Assembly (NCBI GenBank): GCA_910586275.1
Contig: CAJUIM010000144.1
Span: 1-7,837 of the forward strand
DNA: 7,837 nucleotides
Reading direction: 5' to 3'
From: an uncultured Lachnospiraceae bacterium
GTDB taxonomy: Bacteria > Bacillota > Clostridia > Lachnospirales > Lachnospiraceae
The position numbers and the translations under genes are program-made. The notes under the pieces were generated by a model. That model ran no database searches. It worked only from the letters and a program-made list of their open reading frames with translations, and was not told where the DNA came from. Shown here in pieces: positions 1-6,415 of this stretch (positions within the stretch are counted from its first letter, which is position 1; the number at the start of each line of letters is the position of its first letter).

Positions 1-49
1 CCCTCCCGTGCGTCCGCCTCTCAACACAACATTCAGGCTGAACTGTTAC

Positions 50-83
50 GGCAAACGCATGAATGAATCAATGGGCGTTTGCC
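50..83. repeat. Inverted repeat GGCAAACGC/GCGTTTGCC upstream of rqcH
   Basis: GGCAAACGC at 50-58 is repeated as its exact reverse complement at 75-83, leaving a 16-nt loop. Neither strand has a T-run after the stem, so a terminator reading is weak. It lies about 17 bp upstream of the predicted rqcH -35 box and could be an operator or a hairpin at the end of the preceding transcript. The same GGCAAACGC string also occurs in the repeat core near 7654, possibly by chance. Confidence 0.35.
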
Positions 84-99
84 TGTGTGCTTCCCCCTA

Positions 100-128
100 T
101 TGCAAGTCCTTCGAAATTATTGTAAAAT
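100..128 (+). promoter_or_regulatory. Predicted sigma-A promoter of rqcH
   Basis: A TTGCAA -35 box (100-105) and a TAAAAT -10 box (123-128) are separated by exactly 17 bp. Transcription would start near 135, leaving a short leader before the GAGGAA ribosome binding site at 148-153 and the ATG at 160. The -35 matches 4 of 6 consensus bases and the -10 matches 5 of 6. Confidence 0.5.
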
Positions 129-159
129 AAACCAAATTCTAAAAAGTGAGGAAACGACC

Positions 160-1899
160 ATGGCATTTGACGGCGTAACAATAGCCAGCATCATAAAAGA
201 ACTGAACGACACTCTTCCCGGCGGGAGGATTTATAAAATCGCACAGCCGGAAAACGATGAGCTGCTGCTGACAGTGAAGGTAAACGGCGGGCAGAAGCGG
301 CTGTTTATTTCGGCCGGTGCTTCCCTGCCTTTGATTTACCTGACGGCCAACAACAAGCCCAGCCCGCTGACGGCTCCCAGTTTCTGCATGCTGCTGCGCA
401 AGCATCTGCAGAATGCCCGCATCATAGGCATCACACAGCCCGGCCTGGAACGCATCGTGCAGATAGAGATGGAACATCTGAACGAACTGGGCGACCTGTG
501 CAGAAAAAAATTAATCGTGGAGATTATGGGCAAACACAGCAATATTATTTTCACCAATGAGGAAAATATGATTATAGACAGCATCAAGCATATTTCCGGC
601 ATGGTAAGCAGTGTGCGCGAAGTGCTTCCCGGCCGTCCCTACTTTATCCCGGAGACACAGGAAAAGGAAGATCCCCTTACGGTAAGCAGGGAAGCCTTTA
701 TGAATAAGATTCACAGCAAAACCATGCCGGTCCACAAAGCGCTTTACGGTACCTATACCGGCATTTCCCCTGTCCTGTCTCAGGAGATCTGTTACCGGGC
801 CGGACTGGACGGAGACTATTCCACCGCTTCCCTTGGGGAAGAACACCTGAACCGGCTGGCGGATGCCTTTTTTTCCGTTATGGATCAGGTAAAAAACGGC
901 AATTTCCAGCCAAACATTATTTATGAAAATAACGTCCCCACGGAATTTGCCGCATTGGCTTTCACCATGTACGGGGACTGTAAGCGGCATGACTTCGACT
1001 CCGTCAGCGTCCTTCTGGAACAATATTATGCACAGCGGAACGCAGTGACACGGATCCGCCAGAAATCCGTAGATCTGCGCCGAATTGTCCAGACCGCCCT
1101 GGAACGCAATACAAAAAAATATGAACTGCAGCTGCGGCAGATGAAGGATACGGAAAAAAGGGAAAAATACAGAGTTTACGGTGAACTGCTCAATACCTAC
1201 GGCTACTCTGCCGAACCCGGGGCAAAATCCTTAACAGCATTGAATTATTATACCGACGAAGAAATCATAATCCCGCTGGATCCTACGCTGACCCCTTCGG
1301 AAAACGCGAAAAAATATTTTGAAAAATATAATAAGCTGAAGCGCACCAACGAGGCCCTTTCCGCCCTGACTTTAGAGGTAAAGGCGGAAATCACCCATCT
1401 GGAATCCGTCAGTGCCTCTCTGGACATCGCCTTGGCAGAAGAAGACTTAGTGCAGATCAAGGAAGAACTGACCGAAAGCGGCTACATCCGCCGTAAGGGA
1501 GGGACAAAAAAAGCCAAGGTCACAAGCCGCCCTTTCCACTATGTGAGCAGTGACGGTTACCATATTTATATAGGAAAAAATAATTATCAGAACGAAGAAC
1601 TTACCTTTAAATTTGCCTCCGGCAATGATTGGTGGTTTCACGCCAAAGGCATGCCAGGCTCTCATGTCATTGTAAAGTCGGAAGGCAAAGAACTTCCCGA
1701 CCGTACTTTTGAGGAAGCCGCAAAGCTGGCCGCCTATTATTCCAAAGCCAAAGACCAAGAAAAAGCCGAGATTGATTACACGGAAAAGAAAAACGTAAAA
1801 AAACCAAACGGCGGAAAGCCCGGATTTGTAATATACCATACCAACTATTCCATGACCATCGAGCCTGACATAAGCGGCCTGCAGCCGGTAAAAGAATGA
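160..1899 (+). CDS. rqcH: RqcH, NFACT-family ribosome quality control factor (FbpA/Rqc2 homologue)
   Basis: This 579-aa protein has the usual RqcH length. RqcH binds 50S subunits that carry a stalled peptidyl-tRNA and recruits tRNA-Ala to add C-terminal alanine tails for degradation; older annotations call it fibronectin-binding protein. Visible parts are: NFACT-N from residue 1 (FDG at 3-5, then GLERI at 95-99 and ELGD at 109-112); a middle HhH region at about 190-260; two charged coiled-coil stretches at about 285-345 and 380-440; and NFACT-R at about 455-570 with the signature DWWFHAKGMPGSHV (490-503). The start is ATG 160 because GAGGAA (148-153) sits 6 nt upstream; an in-frame ATG at 79 lies upstream of the predicted promoter and has no suitable site. 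The catalytic-region Asp-Arg pair described for Bacillus RqcH appears here as Glu97-Arg98, a conservative change that I believe is common in Clostridia. It stands alone and ends at a strong hairpin terminator. Confidence 0.95.
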   Translation: MAFDGVTIASIIKELNDTLPGGRIYKIAQPENDELLLTVKVNGGQKRLFISAGASLPLIYLTANNKPSPLTAPSFCMLLRKHLQNARIIGITQPGLERIVQIEMEHLNELGDLCRKKLIVEIMGKHSNIIFTNEENMIIDSIKHISGMVSSVREVLPGRPYFIPETQEKEDPLTVSREAFMNKIHSKTMPVHKALYGTYTGISPVLSQEICYRAGLDGDYSTASLGEEHLNRLADAFFSVMDQVKNGNFQPNIIYENNVPTEFAALAFTMYGDCKRHDFDSVSVLLEQYYAQRNAVTRIRQKSVDLRRIVQTALERNTKKYELQLRQMKDTEKREKYRVYGELLNTYGYSAEPGAKSLTALNYYTDEEIIIPLDPTLTPSENAKKYFEKYNKLKRTNEALSALTLEVKAEITHLESVSASLDIALAEEDLVQIKEELTESGYIRRKGGTKKAKVTSRPFHYVSSDGYHIYIGKNNYQNEELTFKFASGNDWWFHAKGMPGSHVIVKSEGKELPDRTFEEAAKLAAYYSKAKDQEKAEIDYTEKKNVKKPNGGKPGFVIYHTNYSMTIEPDISGLQPVKE

Positions 1900-1990
1900 A
1901 TCTCCTGACTTTACGGAGCAAAAGATCCGCTTTCCATTTCTTTCTCCAAAACATTGCAGACCCCAGAGAAACGATACCCGGAAGGAAGAA

Positions 1991-2036
1991 AAAAACCGGA
2001 GGGACGTATGCGGCCGCATACGTTCTTCCGGTTTTT
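1991..2036. terminator. Long bidirectional hairpin terminator between rqcH and the coat genes
   Basis: The arms AAAAACCGGA (1991-2000) and TCCGGTTTTT (2027-2036) enclose a perfect 20-bp palindrome (2004-2023). The intervening GGG and TCT pair as G-U, G-C, G-U in the plus-strand RNA, so the whole 46 nt folds into one continuous 21-bp stem with a GGCC tetraloop. The T-run at 2032-2036 fits termination of rqcH. On the minus strand the two wobbles become mismatches, but the stem still ends in a U-run, so it can also serve the coat genes, which end at 2058. Confidence 0.85.
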
Positions 2037-2057
2037 ACCTCCTGACGGAAAGATTTC

Positions 2058-2312
2058 CTATAAAGTATTGCTTGTGAAGAGGGATTTTACATGATCTACT
2101 TCTTCCTGTGTGGCCTTTGCAGCCGGCACATAATAGGATTTCTCCCTGGCAATCTGATACAGTTCTTCCTGTGACTGCTCGCAGGCATTGCGGAACTGTT
2201 TCAAAGTCTGCTTCAGCTCTTTATTTTCCGTCTGCGCAATCATGCCGCCGTACCGGACAAGTTCACCGTTAATACCTGTCAAAGTATCTGCTACCATTGT
2301 TTTTTCCTGCAT
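2058..2312 (-). CDS. CotF-type spore coat protein, 84 aa
   Basis: This is a small, mostly helical protein of the CotF (Coat F) family, a ferritin-like fold found in the spore coat of Bacilli and Clostridia. Family-like features are an N-terminal QEKTMVADTLTGINGEL stretch (2-18), a polar helix with LKQTLKQFRNACEQ (33-46), and ELYQIAREKSYYVPA (50-64), where the Tyr-Tyr-x-Pro run is typical of the family's C-terminal part. The start is ATG 2312: a GGAGGG site (2321-2326) lies 8 nt upstream and overlaps the stop codon of the preceding gene, which implies translational coupling. With the 61-aa gene upstream it forms a two-gene coat operon. No signal peptide or membrane segment is visible, as expected for a coat protein assembled from the mother cell. 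The function of this individual protein is unknown. Confidence 0.85.
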   Translation of the reverse strand: MQEKTMVADTLTGINGELVRYGGMIAQTENKELKQTLKQFRNACEQSQEELYQIAREKSYYVPAAKATQEEVDHVKSLFTSNTL

Positions 2313-2325
2313 CTCTCATACCCTC

Positions 2326-2511
2326 CTACTGTAAAAATTTCATCAGCTGCTGCTTGTTGTCCATTGCGCACTTTGCGCCTTTTTCAAAAAACTGCTTGAC
2401 GCTGGAATCCGTTGCGCATTCCGCATATTCTTTCATCTTGCAATGGGTCGTGTCATATCCGCCAATCAGATGACGTAAATTCTGTAAATCTAATTCTGAT
2501 AAATTAGCCAT
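2326..2511 (-). CDS. Small spore coat-like protein, 61 aa, partner of the CotF protein
   Basis: This 61-aa protein reads like the N-terminal helical pair of a coat F/ferritin-like protein: LSELDLQNLRHLIGGYDTTH (4-23), then a second helix with VKQFFEKGA (38-46) and a C-terminal KQQLMKFLQ (53-61). It contains Cys24, Cys32 and Cys48, which could crosslink in the coat (inference). A near-perfect AGGAGGTG ribosome binding site (2517-2524) precedes ATG 2511. The stop codon lies inside the ribosome binding site of the downstream 84-aa CotF gene, only 13 bp before its start. The two small proteins together are about the size of a single CotF-like precursor, so they may be two halves of one fold. No clear sporulation sigma promoter was recognised in the AT-rich 130 bp upstream. 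Confidence 0.8.
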   Translation of the reverse strand: MANLSELDLQNLRHLIGGYDTTHCKMKEYAECATDSSVKQFFEKGAKCAMDNKQQLMKFLQ

Positions 2512-2641
2512 ATCTGCACCTCCTGAAAATAATTGATTGCGTTCTTATTATTTCCGTCCCTTACATCTTTATTCGGCTTTTACTTTTTTACCAGAAATAA
2601 CAAAATTCATTCAAAAATATATTTTTTCATTGCAGGCATCC

Positions 2642-3196
2642 TCACACTACATGTTCCAGTAAAATCTTAATTCCAAGCAAAACTAAAATTCCGCCTCCTG
2701 CAAGTTCCGCCCCGGCCTTATATTTCATGCCGAACACATTCCCTGCTTTTACCCCGGCCATGGAAAACAGGAACGTTACCGCTCCGATGCAAGCCGCGGA
2801 AGCCCAAATGTCCACCGCCAGAAACGCAAATGCCACTCCCGCCGCCAATGCATCGATGCTGGTGGCAAGAGCCAGCGGCAGCATCTCTCTCACTGCAAGG
2901 GAACTGCCGGACTTCATTCCGTCTTTGCGGCGGGCTTCCGCAATCATGCTTATGCCAATCAGTTCCAGCAAAAGAAAAGACATCCAATGGGCAATCCCCA
3001 TAATTCCCTCCCGGAACTGCACGCCGAACATATATCCTGCAACAGGCATGGCCGCCTGAAATACGCCGAACCATAGAGCCGTCACCACCATATGCCTCGC
3101 TGACAGCCTCTCCATAGCCAGCCCTTTGCAGACAGCCACCGCACATGCATCCATCGACAGCCCCGCCGCCAGCATAAACAATGCAAAACGATCCAT
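2642..3196 (-). CDS. mntP: MntP, putative manganese efflux pump
   Basis: The 184-aa integral membrane protein of the MntP (DUF204) family exports Mn(II) from the cytoplasm and protects against manganese toxicity. The two family repeats are clear: GLSMDACAVAVCKG (12-25) with Asp16, and ATSIDALAAGVAFAF (111-125) with Asp115. These correspond to the paired intramembrane aspartates of the E. coli protein (Asp16, Asp118). About six membrane segments are seen, at roughly 1-22, 36-57, 68-86, 106-128, 133-153 and 163-181, with a charged cytoplasmic loop around 86-103. The start is ATG 3196 because GGAGGG (3202-3207) lies 5 nt upstream and the family motif then falls at the usual distance. An in-frame start at 3277 would add 27 residues unlike the family and would read into a repeat hairpin. 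The yybP-ykoY manganese riboswitch that often precedes mntP was not recognised upstream. Confidence 0.93.
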   Translation of the reverse strand: MDRFALFMLAAGLSMDACAVAVCKGLAMERLSARHMVVTALWFGVFQAAMPVAGYMFGVQFREGIMGIAHWMSFLLLELIGISMIAEARRKDGMKSGSSLAVREMLPLALATSIDALAAGVAFAFLAVDIWASAACIGAVTFLFSMAGVKAGNVFGMKYKAGAELAGGGILVLLGIKILLEHVV

Positions 3197-3266
3197 TGTC
3201 TCCCTCCATGTCACAAATACAGATATCAATAAACAGACAGCCCTGTGAAGCAACTTCTTATTGCAG

Positions 3267-3323
3267 GCCAATGCCATTCCCTTAAGCCGCAGCCGGCGTC
3301 AGGAATGACATTGCCCTCCACTC
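3267..3323 (-). repeat. Diverged single arm of the palindromic repeat family, within a hairpin (copy B)
   Basis: Positions 3282-3323 resemble the left arm of the repeat copy at 4814-4850: both begin TTAAGCCGCAGCC, continue with GTCAGGAA or ATCAGGAA, carry a CATTG or CAATG segment, and end in CACTC. Roughly 70% can be aligned by eye, with a few gaps. The flanks also pair: AATGCCATTCC (3270-3280) with GGAATGACATT (3302-3312), one mismatch, so the unit can fold as a hairpin in the mntP leader. No conserved 77-bp core is attached, so this is a solo or relic arm. Confidence 0.5.
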
Positions 3324-3401
3324 TATTTCTTATTCCAAGGAATCCCTTCCTATGACTGCAAAATACCTTTTTCCCTCTCCCGTCGCAGATTGCTTATAAA
3401 A

Positions 3402-3440
3402 TATGGCGCACATCTTACCTCACAAATTATGGCGCACATC
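3402..3440. repeat. Two 13-bp direct repeats, period 26 bp
   Basis: TATGGCGCACATC occurs at 3402-3414 and again, identically, at 3428-3440. Both are preceded by A-rich bases, and the start-to-start distance is 26 bp. Possible roles are a pair of regulator binding sites upstream of mntP or a relic of a mobile-element end with transposase-binding repeats. Neither role is proven by the sequence. Confidence 0.6.
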
Positions 3441-3514
3441 CGGCACAGGCAGTTCAGCCACTCTCTGATCTTTTACAGTAAAACAGCCGAAATAGCTTTT
3501 TGACTGACAGACAG

Positions 3515-3546
3515 AAATAACCCCGCCGCAAGCGGCGGGGTTATTT
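3515..3546 (-). terminator. Intrinsic terminator of the DJ-1/CBS operon
   Basis: AAATAACCCCGCCGC (3515-3529) and GCGGCGGGGTTATTT (3532-3546) form a perfect 15-bp inverted repeat. On the minus strand the loop reads CUUG at the tip of a nine-pair GC stem, followed by UUAUUU. It lies about 75 nt beyond the stop codon of the CBS gene and insulates it from mntP. Confidence 0.9.
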
Positions 3547-3621
3547 ATTCTATGACATGAAATAGAAAGATTTCCTCTTTTCTTTCCATATGTATCTGTA
3601 TTTACCGGCAACCCATATGCA

Positions 3622-4059
3622 TCAGTCTATTGACATCAGCATCCATTCTTTCTCTATCCCGCATTTATACGACAAATACTGAATCACATCCTTCCTGGTG
3701 ATAATGCCGATAAAGCGCGAATCATCATCAATCACAGGCACAAAGTTCTGATTCATCACTTTACTGATCAGATCCTCAATATTTGCATCCGCAGCCACCG
3801 GCTCGTTATCCCTTTTCCTTCTCACCGATACAATCGGAAGTTCTTCCGCATCCCTTACATTCAGGTCATACCTCTCTTTCAAGTCCCATAACAGGTCGCC
3901 CTCCGTCAAGGTCCCTATATAAGTGCCGTCCTCATGGTCAATGATCGGCACCGCCGTATATCTGTGATACTCCATTTTTTCCAGTGCCTGACGCAGTGTG
4001 TCATCATCATATATATAGGCAACTTCACTCTTTGGCGTTAAAAAAAATAATATATTCAT
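3622..4059 (-). CDS. Tandem CBS-domain protein
   Basis: The 145-aa soluble protein consists almost wholly of two CBS motifs, the pairs that bind adenine nucleotides or related ligands and act as regulatory modules. CBS1 spans about 8-65 (TAVPIID at 35-41, YIGTLTEGDLLW at 47-58). CBS2 spans about 75-130 (NFVPVIDDDSRFIGIITRKD at 105-124). There is no attached catalytic or membrane domain, so it probably regulates another protein, which the sequence does not identify. The start is ATG 4059, with GAGGG (4066-4070) 6 nt upstream. The in-frame ATG at 4065 would abut the ribosome binding site. The upstream DJ-1 gene ends at 4072, only 12 nt before this start, and its TGA lies next to the ribosome binding site, so the two genes form one operon. 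A GC-rich terminator follows at 3515-3546. Confidence 0.88.
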   Translation of the reverse strand: MNILFFLTPKSEVAYIYDDDTLRQALEKMEYHRYTAVPIIDHEDGTYIGTLTEGDLLWDLKERYDLNVRDAEELPIVSVRRKRDNEPVAADANIEDLISKVMNQNFVPVIDDDSRFIGIITRKDVIQYLSYKCGIEKEWMLMSID

Positions 4060-4071
4060 AGGCATCCCTCA

Positions 4072-4629
4072 TCACTGGCAATGTTCATATACAATCTTTT
4101 CCGCAAGTGCTTTAGCCTGCTCCTTCCCCTGCAGCTTTTCCACAATGGCAAGCCCGAAGTCAATCGCACATCCCATTCCCCTGCCTGTAATAATATTTCC
4201 GTCGGTCTGTGCCGGGCACTTTGTTACCTCCGCCCCTTCCAAATGACTTTCGAAACTAGGAAAAGAACATGCCTTCTTCCCTTTCAGCATTCCCCTATGG
4301 CCAAGGATACTCGGTGCCGCACAAATTGCACAGATATATTTCCCTGCTTGATAAAAAGCATCCACCTGTTCCATTAAGGGTCCGCAGGCTTCCAGTTCTT
4401 TCGTTCCCGGCATTCCTCCGGGCAATACAATCATATCTACCTCTCCGAAGTCCACATTTTCCAACAGCAAATCCATTTTCACCGTTATTCCATGCGAGCC
4501 TTCCACCGATTCTTCCCCGGTAACAGAAACCATCTGCGTATCGATTCCTGCCCGGCGAAGCAAATCTACCACTGTCAGAGCCTCTATTTCCTCATAACCA
4601 GTTCCGAAAAAAACACATACTTTTCCCAT
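4072..4629 (-). CDS. DJ-1/PfpI family protein (YajL/ThiJ-like)
   Basis: This 185-aa protein is of the DJ-1/YajL branch of the DJ-1/PfpI superfamily, cytosolic proteins linked to oxidative and glyoxal damage defence; their exact enzymatic activity is debated. The nucleophilic elbow is AICAAPSIL (101-109) with Cys103, equivalent to human DJ-1 Cys106. GYEEIEA (11-17) supplies Glu16, equivalent to Glu18. VLPGGMPGTKEL (68-79) is the conserved glycine-rich loop, and ITGRGMGCAIDFGLAIVEKL (147-166) is the C-terminal family segment. The start is ATG 4629, with GAGGG 7 nt upstream (4637-4641). An ATG at 4662 would add 11 residues without family likeness and would place the ribosome binding site inside the gene. 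It is the first gene of the operon with the CBS-domain gene. Confidence 0.92.
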   Translation of the reverse strand: MGKVCVFFGTGYEEIEALTVVDLLRRAGIDTQMVSVTGEESVEGSHGITVKMDLLLENVDFGEVDMIVLPGGMPGTKELEACGPLMEQVDAFYQAGKYICAICAAPSILGHRGMLKGKKACSFPSFESHLEGAEVTKCPAQTDGNIITGRGMGCAIDFGLAIVEKLQGKEQAKALAEKIVYEHCQ

Positions 4630-4719
4630 TTTGCATCCCTCTTTCCCAAATACATTCAACATATCCTTCTAAGCCCGTCTGTCCGGCGCTGCACCCCCTG
4701 CCTTCTGTCCCGGCTATGT

Positions 4720-4751
4720 TTCCATTTTACCACTTTATTGGTAATATGGAA
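4720..4751 (-). promoter_or_regulatory. 12-bp dyad, candidate operator/promoter of the DJ-1 operon
   Basis: TTCCATTTTACC (4720-4731) and GGTAATATGGAA (4740-4751) are inverted repeats with one mismatch around an 8-nt spacer. On the minus strand a TAAAAT -10-like hexamer falls in the downstream arm, with a weak TTTCCA 17 bp before it, so the dyad would cover the promoter. A second possible promoter further upstream is TTGTGA, 17 bp, TATTTT. No conserved leader structure was recognised in the about 90 nt to the DJ-1 start. Confidence 0.4.
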
Positions 4752-4813
4752 AGAAAAGAAATCTTAATTCTATTAAAATAACATAAATCTTGGGAAATCA
4801 CAATGTCGTTAAC

Positions 4814-4880
4814 TTAAGCCGCAGCCCCCATCAGGAACAATGTTTTTCACTCGGACCTTCGAAAAACGCCGGCACATAGG
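4814..4880 (+). mobile_element. Left half of a palindromic MITE-like element (copy A)
   Basis: The outer arm (4814-4855) begins TTAAGCCGCAGCC and matches the reverse complement of 6932-6972 at about 38 of 42 positions. The inner part (4856-4880), beginning CCTTCGAAAAACGCCGG after the arm, matches the start of the repeat core seen at 7690-7715. The match stops at 4880, directly next to the permease stop codon (TGA, 4881-4883). The remaining 60 bp of the core and the right arm are absent here but present at 6860-6972 on the far side of the ABC operon. No transposase is encoded, so any mobility would be non-autonomous (inference). Confidence 0.65.
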
Positions 4881-5549
4881 TCAAAACTCCTTTTTTTCCA
4901 TAATGCCTCTGCTTATGGCATAGGATATCCCGAAGCCTGCAATACACAGCACTGCCGCCCCGGCAGCAAAAGCCCGGTTATCCATTCCTGCCATTCCGTT
5001 CAGCATTCGGCCAAGCCATAACTGCAGCCCTTCATGCCTTGCCAATAAAATGCTCCCGCCTTTTTTAAAGAGCGTCACCGCCAAAATCACACAGACGAAT
5101 ATTCCCATTAACACAATTCGCCCTCTTTCCCCGCCATATTTCAGCTGCGCAGGCAGCATAGCCATCTGTACTAACAGCATAACTGCCAAAATCACCATGG
5201 CAAGCCCAAGCACCTCCCCCGCCTGCGCCGGCTTCATAATGCAGCAAGGAATTGTAGCCAGCAGAAAACCGAATAAATTACAGATTACGGAAAATATATA
5301 TTTTTCCAGCACATATTCCTTTCTGCTTATAGGCAATGCCATAAGAAACGCCATGCTTTTTGTATATTCATCCGTTGTAATGGAACTGAGCACAAGCATC
5401 CCGCAGCCCATGGTCATATAGCCTATGATAAAAGGAGCGCTTTCAGCGCCTTGCATAGCCAGAAATATGATTTCTATTGCCAAGAGCATAATTACCATCT
5501 TTTTATTCTTCTTCATAAATATAAAATCCTTTACCAACAGTCCTCTCAT
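4881..5549 (-). CDS. ABC-2 type transporter permease
   Basis: The 222-aa membrane subunit is of the ABC-2 permease type found with short YtrA/Pmt-like exporters. About six membrane segments are visible, at roughly 17-33, 38-56, 84-104, 113-133, 143-162 and 194-213. The loop at 58-84 contains TDEYTKSMAFLMALPISRKE (59-78), a conserved cytoplasmic motif of this permease group (Asp-Glu, then Leu-Pro-Ile-Ser-Arg). It would pair with the ATPase encoded just upstream, probably as a homodimer because no second permease gene is present. Its ATG overlaps the ATPase stop as ATGA (5546-5549), with GGAGGG 6 nt before it, so the two are translationally coupled. The substrate is not predictable; related systems export peptides or amphipathic toxins or confer antimicrobial resistance. 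The stop codon sits exactly at the edge of the left repeat half. Confidence 0.88.
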   Translation of the reverse strand: MRGLLVKDFIFMKKNKKMVIMLLAIEIIFLAMQGAESAPFIIGYMTMGCGMLVLSSITTDEYTKSMAFLMALPISRKEYVLEKYIFSVICNLFGFLLATIPCCIMKPAQAGEVLGLAMVILAVMLLVQMAMLPAQLKYGGERGRIVLMGIFVCVILAVTLFKKGGSILLARHEGLQLWLGRMLNGMAGMDNRAFAAGAAVLCIAGFGISYAISRGIMEKKEF

Positions 5550-6412
5550 TTCAGTCCCTCCGTTTTCTTACCTTTCGCCATCATCAGCAGAACATCGTCA
5601 ATATTTCCCTTTTCCAAAGCAACTTCCCTGTAATTGTCCAAATAAAACTGTTTTTCCTTTGTCAGAAGCGTATACCCGAACGCTTCCTCCTTCTGATAGT
5701 CAATGTAACGTTTATCCAATTCCTCATACTGTTTCCGGCTGACTTTCAGCAATGCATAATCGGAAAGAATTACATCCGTATCTTCATGGAACATAATTTC
5801 CCCGTTCTGAATAAAATATAAATCATCGCAAAGCCCCTCCAAATCGGAAGATATATGGGAACTGATCAGGATTGCCCTTCCCTCTTCCTCCATATACCGG
5901 CGCATTTCATCCAACAGTTCGCTTCTTACCACGCTGTCCAGCCCCAACGTAGGCTCATCCAATATAAGCAGCTTCGCCCCATGGCTCATGGCGGTAAGCA
6001 GCTTAAACTTGGCATTCATCCCGGTGGAAAAATCTTTGATCGGCTTATTCAGAGGCAGCCCATACTGTGCGCACTTGTCGAAAAAGACCTTCTGATCAAA
6101 TCTCCGGTACATTTTCCCCATAATCGCCGCCGCATCCGATACGGTAAACATACCGCTGAAAGAACTTTCGGAAAGCACAATGCCAAGATCCTCCTTATCC
6201 GCAGCAGAGAAATCATCCAATCTCTTTCCGAAAACTTCCACATTTCCCCCGTCTGCCTTTATAAGACCAAGAATCGCCTTGAATGTAGTGCTTTTCCCTG
6301 CACCGTTAGCCCCGATCAGCCCCGTGATATAGCCCTCTTCCACTTTCATGGAACACCGCAGCGTAAAATCTTTATAAACTTTTTGTACATTGTCCAATTT
6401 CAAAAGCATCAT
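5546..6412 (-). CDS. ABC transporter ATP-binding protein (YtrB/PmtA-like)
   Basis: This 288-aa ABC ATPase would energise the permease encoded directly downstream. Motifs in order: Walker A GANGAGKST (34-42); the Q-loop region LGIVLSESSFSG (76-87), where the usual Gln is not evident and Glu82 lies in its place; signature DFSTGM (127-132), a variant of LSGGQ common in this subgroup; Walker B LLILDE (148-153); D-loop LGLD (156-159); and switch His186 in LISSH. A C-terminal extension from about 215 is typical of the group. The start is ATG 6412, with GGAGGG (6420-6425) 7 nt upstream. Only 3 nt separate this start from the GntR stop (6416-6418), and the 3' end overlaps the permease start, so the three genes form one transcript. 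Confidence 0.93.
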   Translation of the reverse strand: MMLLKLDNVQKVYKDFTLRCSMKVEEGYITGLIGANGAGKSTTFKAILGLIKADGGNVEVFGKRLDDFSAADKEDLGIVLSESSFSGMFTVSDAAAIMGKMYRRFDQKVFFDKCAQYGLPLNKPIKDFSTGMNAKFKLLTAMSHGAKLLILDEPTLGLDSVVRSELLDEMRRYMEEEGRAILISSHISSDLEGLCDDLYFIQNGEIMFHEDTDVILSDYALLKVSRKQYEELDKRYIDYQKEEAFGYTLLTKEKQFYLDNYREVALEKGNIDDVLLMMAKGKKTEGLK

Positions 6413-6415
6413 TTT

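Larger units (their letters stand above)
3197..3621. other. Gene-poor gap between mntP and the CBS gene
   Basis: I see no coding region in these 425 bp. They hold, in order: the mntP leader, a hairpin carrying a diverged palindromic-repeat arm (3267-3323), an AT-rich stretch, two 13-bp direct repeats (3402-3440), and the intrinsic terminator of the CBS gene (3515-3546). A 63-codon minus-strand frame at 3420-3611 passes straight through the terminator and the repeats and is not believed. A weak minus-strand promoter for mntP may exist near 3396-3426 (TTGTGA, then TATTTT after 16 bp), but it is uncertain. Confidence 0.6.

Noticed and set aside
79..159. Longer RqcH start adding 27 residues
   Set aside because: It begins upstream of the predicted promoter, has no ribosome binding site, and the added residues do not resemble the family; ATG 160 has GAGGAA at 6 nt.
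2581..2640. AT-only hairpin AAAAATATATTTTT downstream of mntP as its terminator
   Set aside because: The stem has no GC pairs and would be weak; not enough support for a terminator call.
2718..3209. Open frames antisense to or overlapping mntP, including a 110-codon plus-strand frame at 2727-3059
   Set aside because: They are shadows of the well-supported MntP gene, with no ribosome binding sites or family features.
3197..3277. Longer MntP start at 3277
   Set aside because: It would add 27 residues before the conserved Asp16 region and read through a repeat hairpin; ATG 3196 has GGAGGG at 5 nt.
3197..3450. yybP-ykoY manganese riboswitch before mntP
   Set aside because: Expected because of the gene, but the conserved loop sequences could not be found by reading; left as a check only.
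3420..3611. 63-codon minus-strand open frame
   Set aside because: It passes through a perfect GC-rich terminator hairpin and one of the direct repeats, and has no recognisable family residues.
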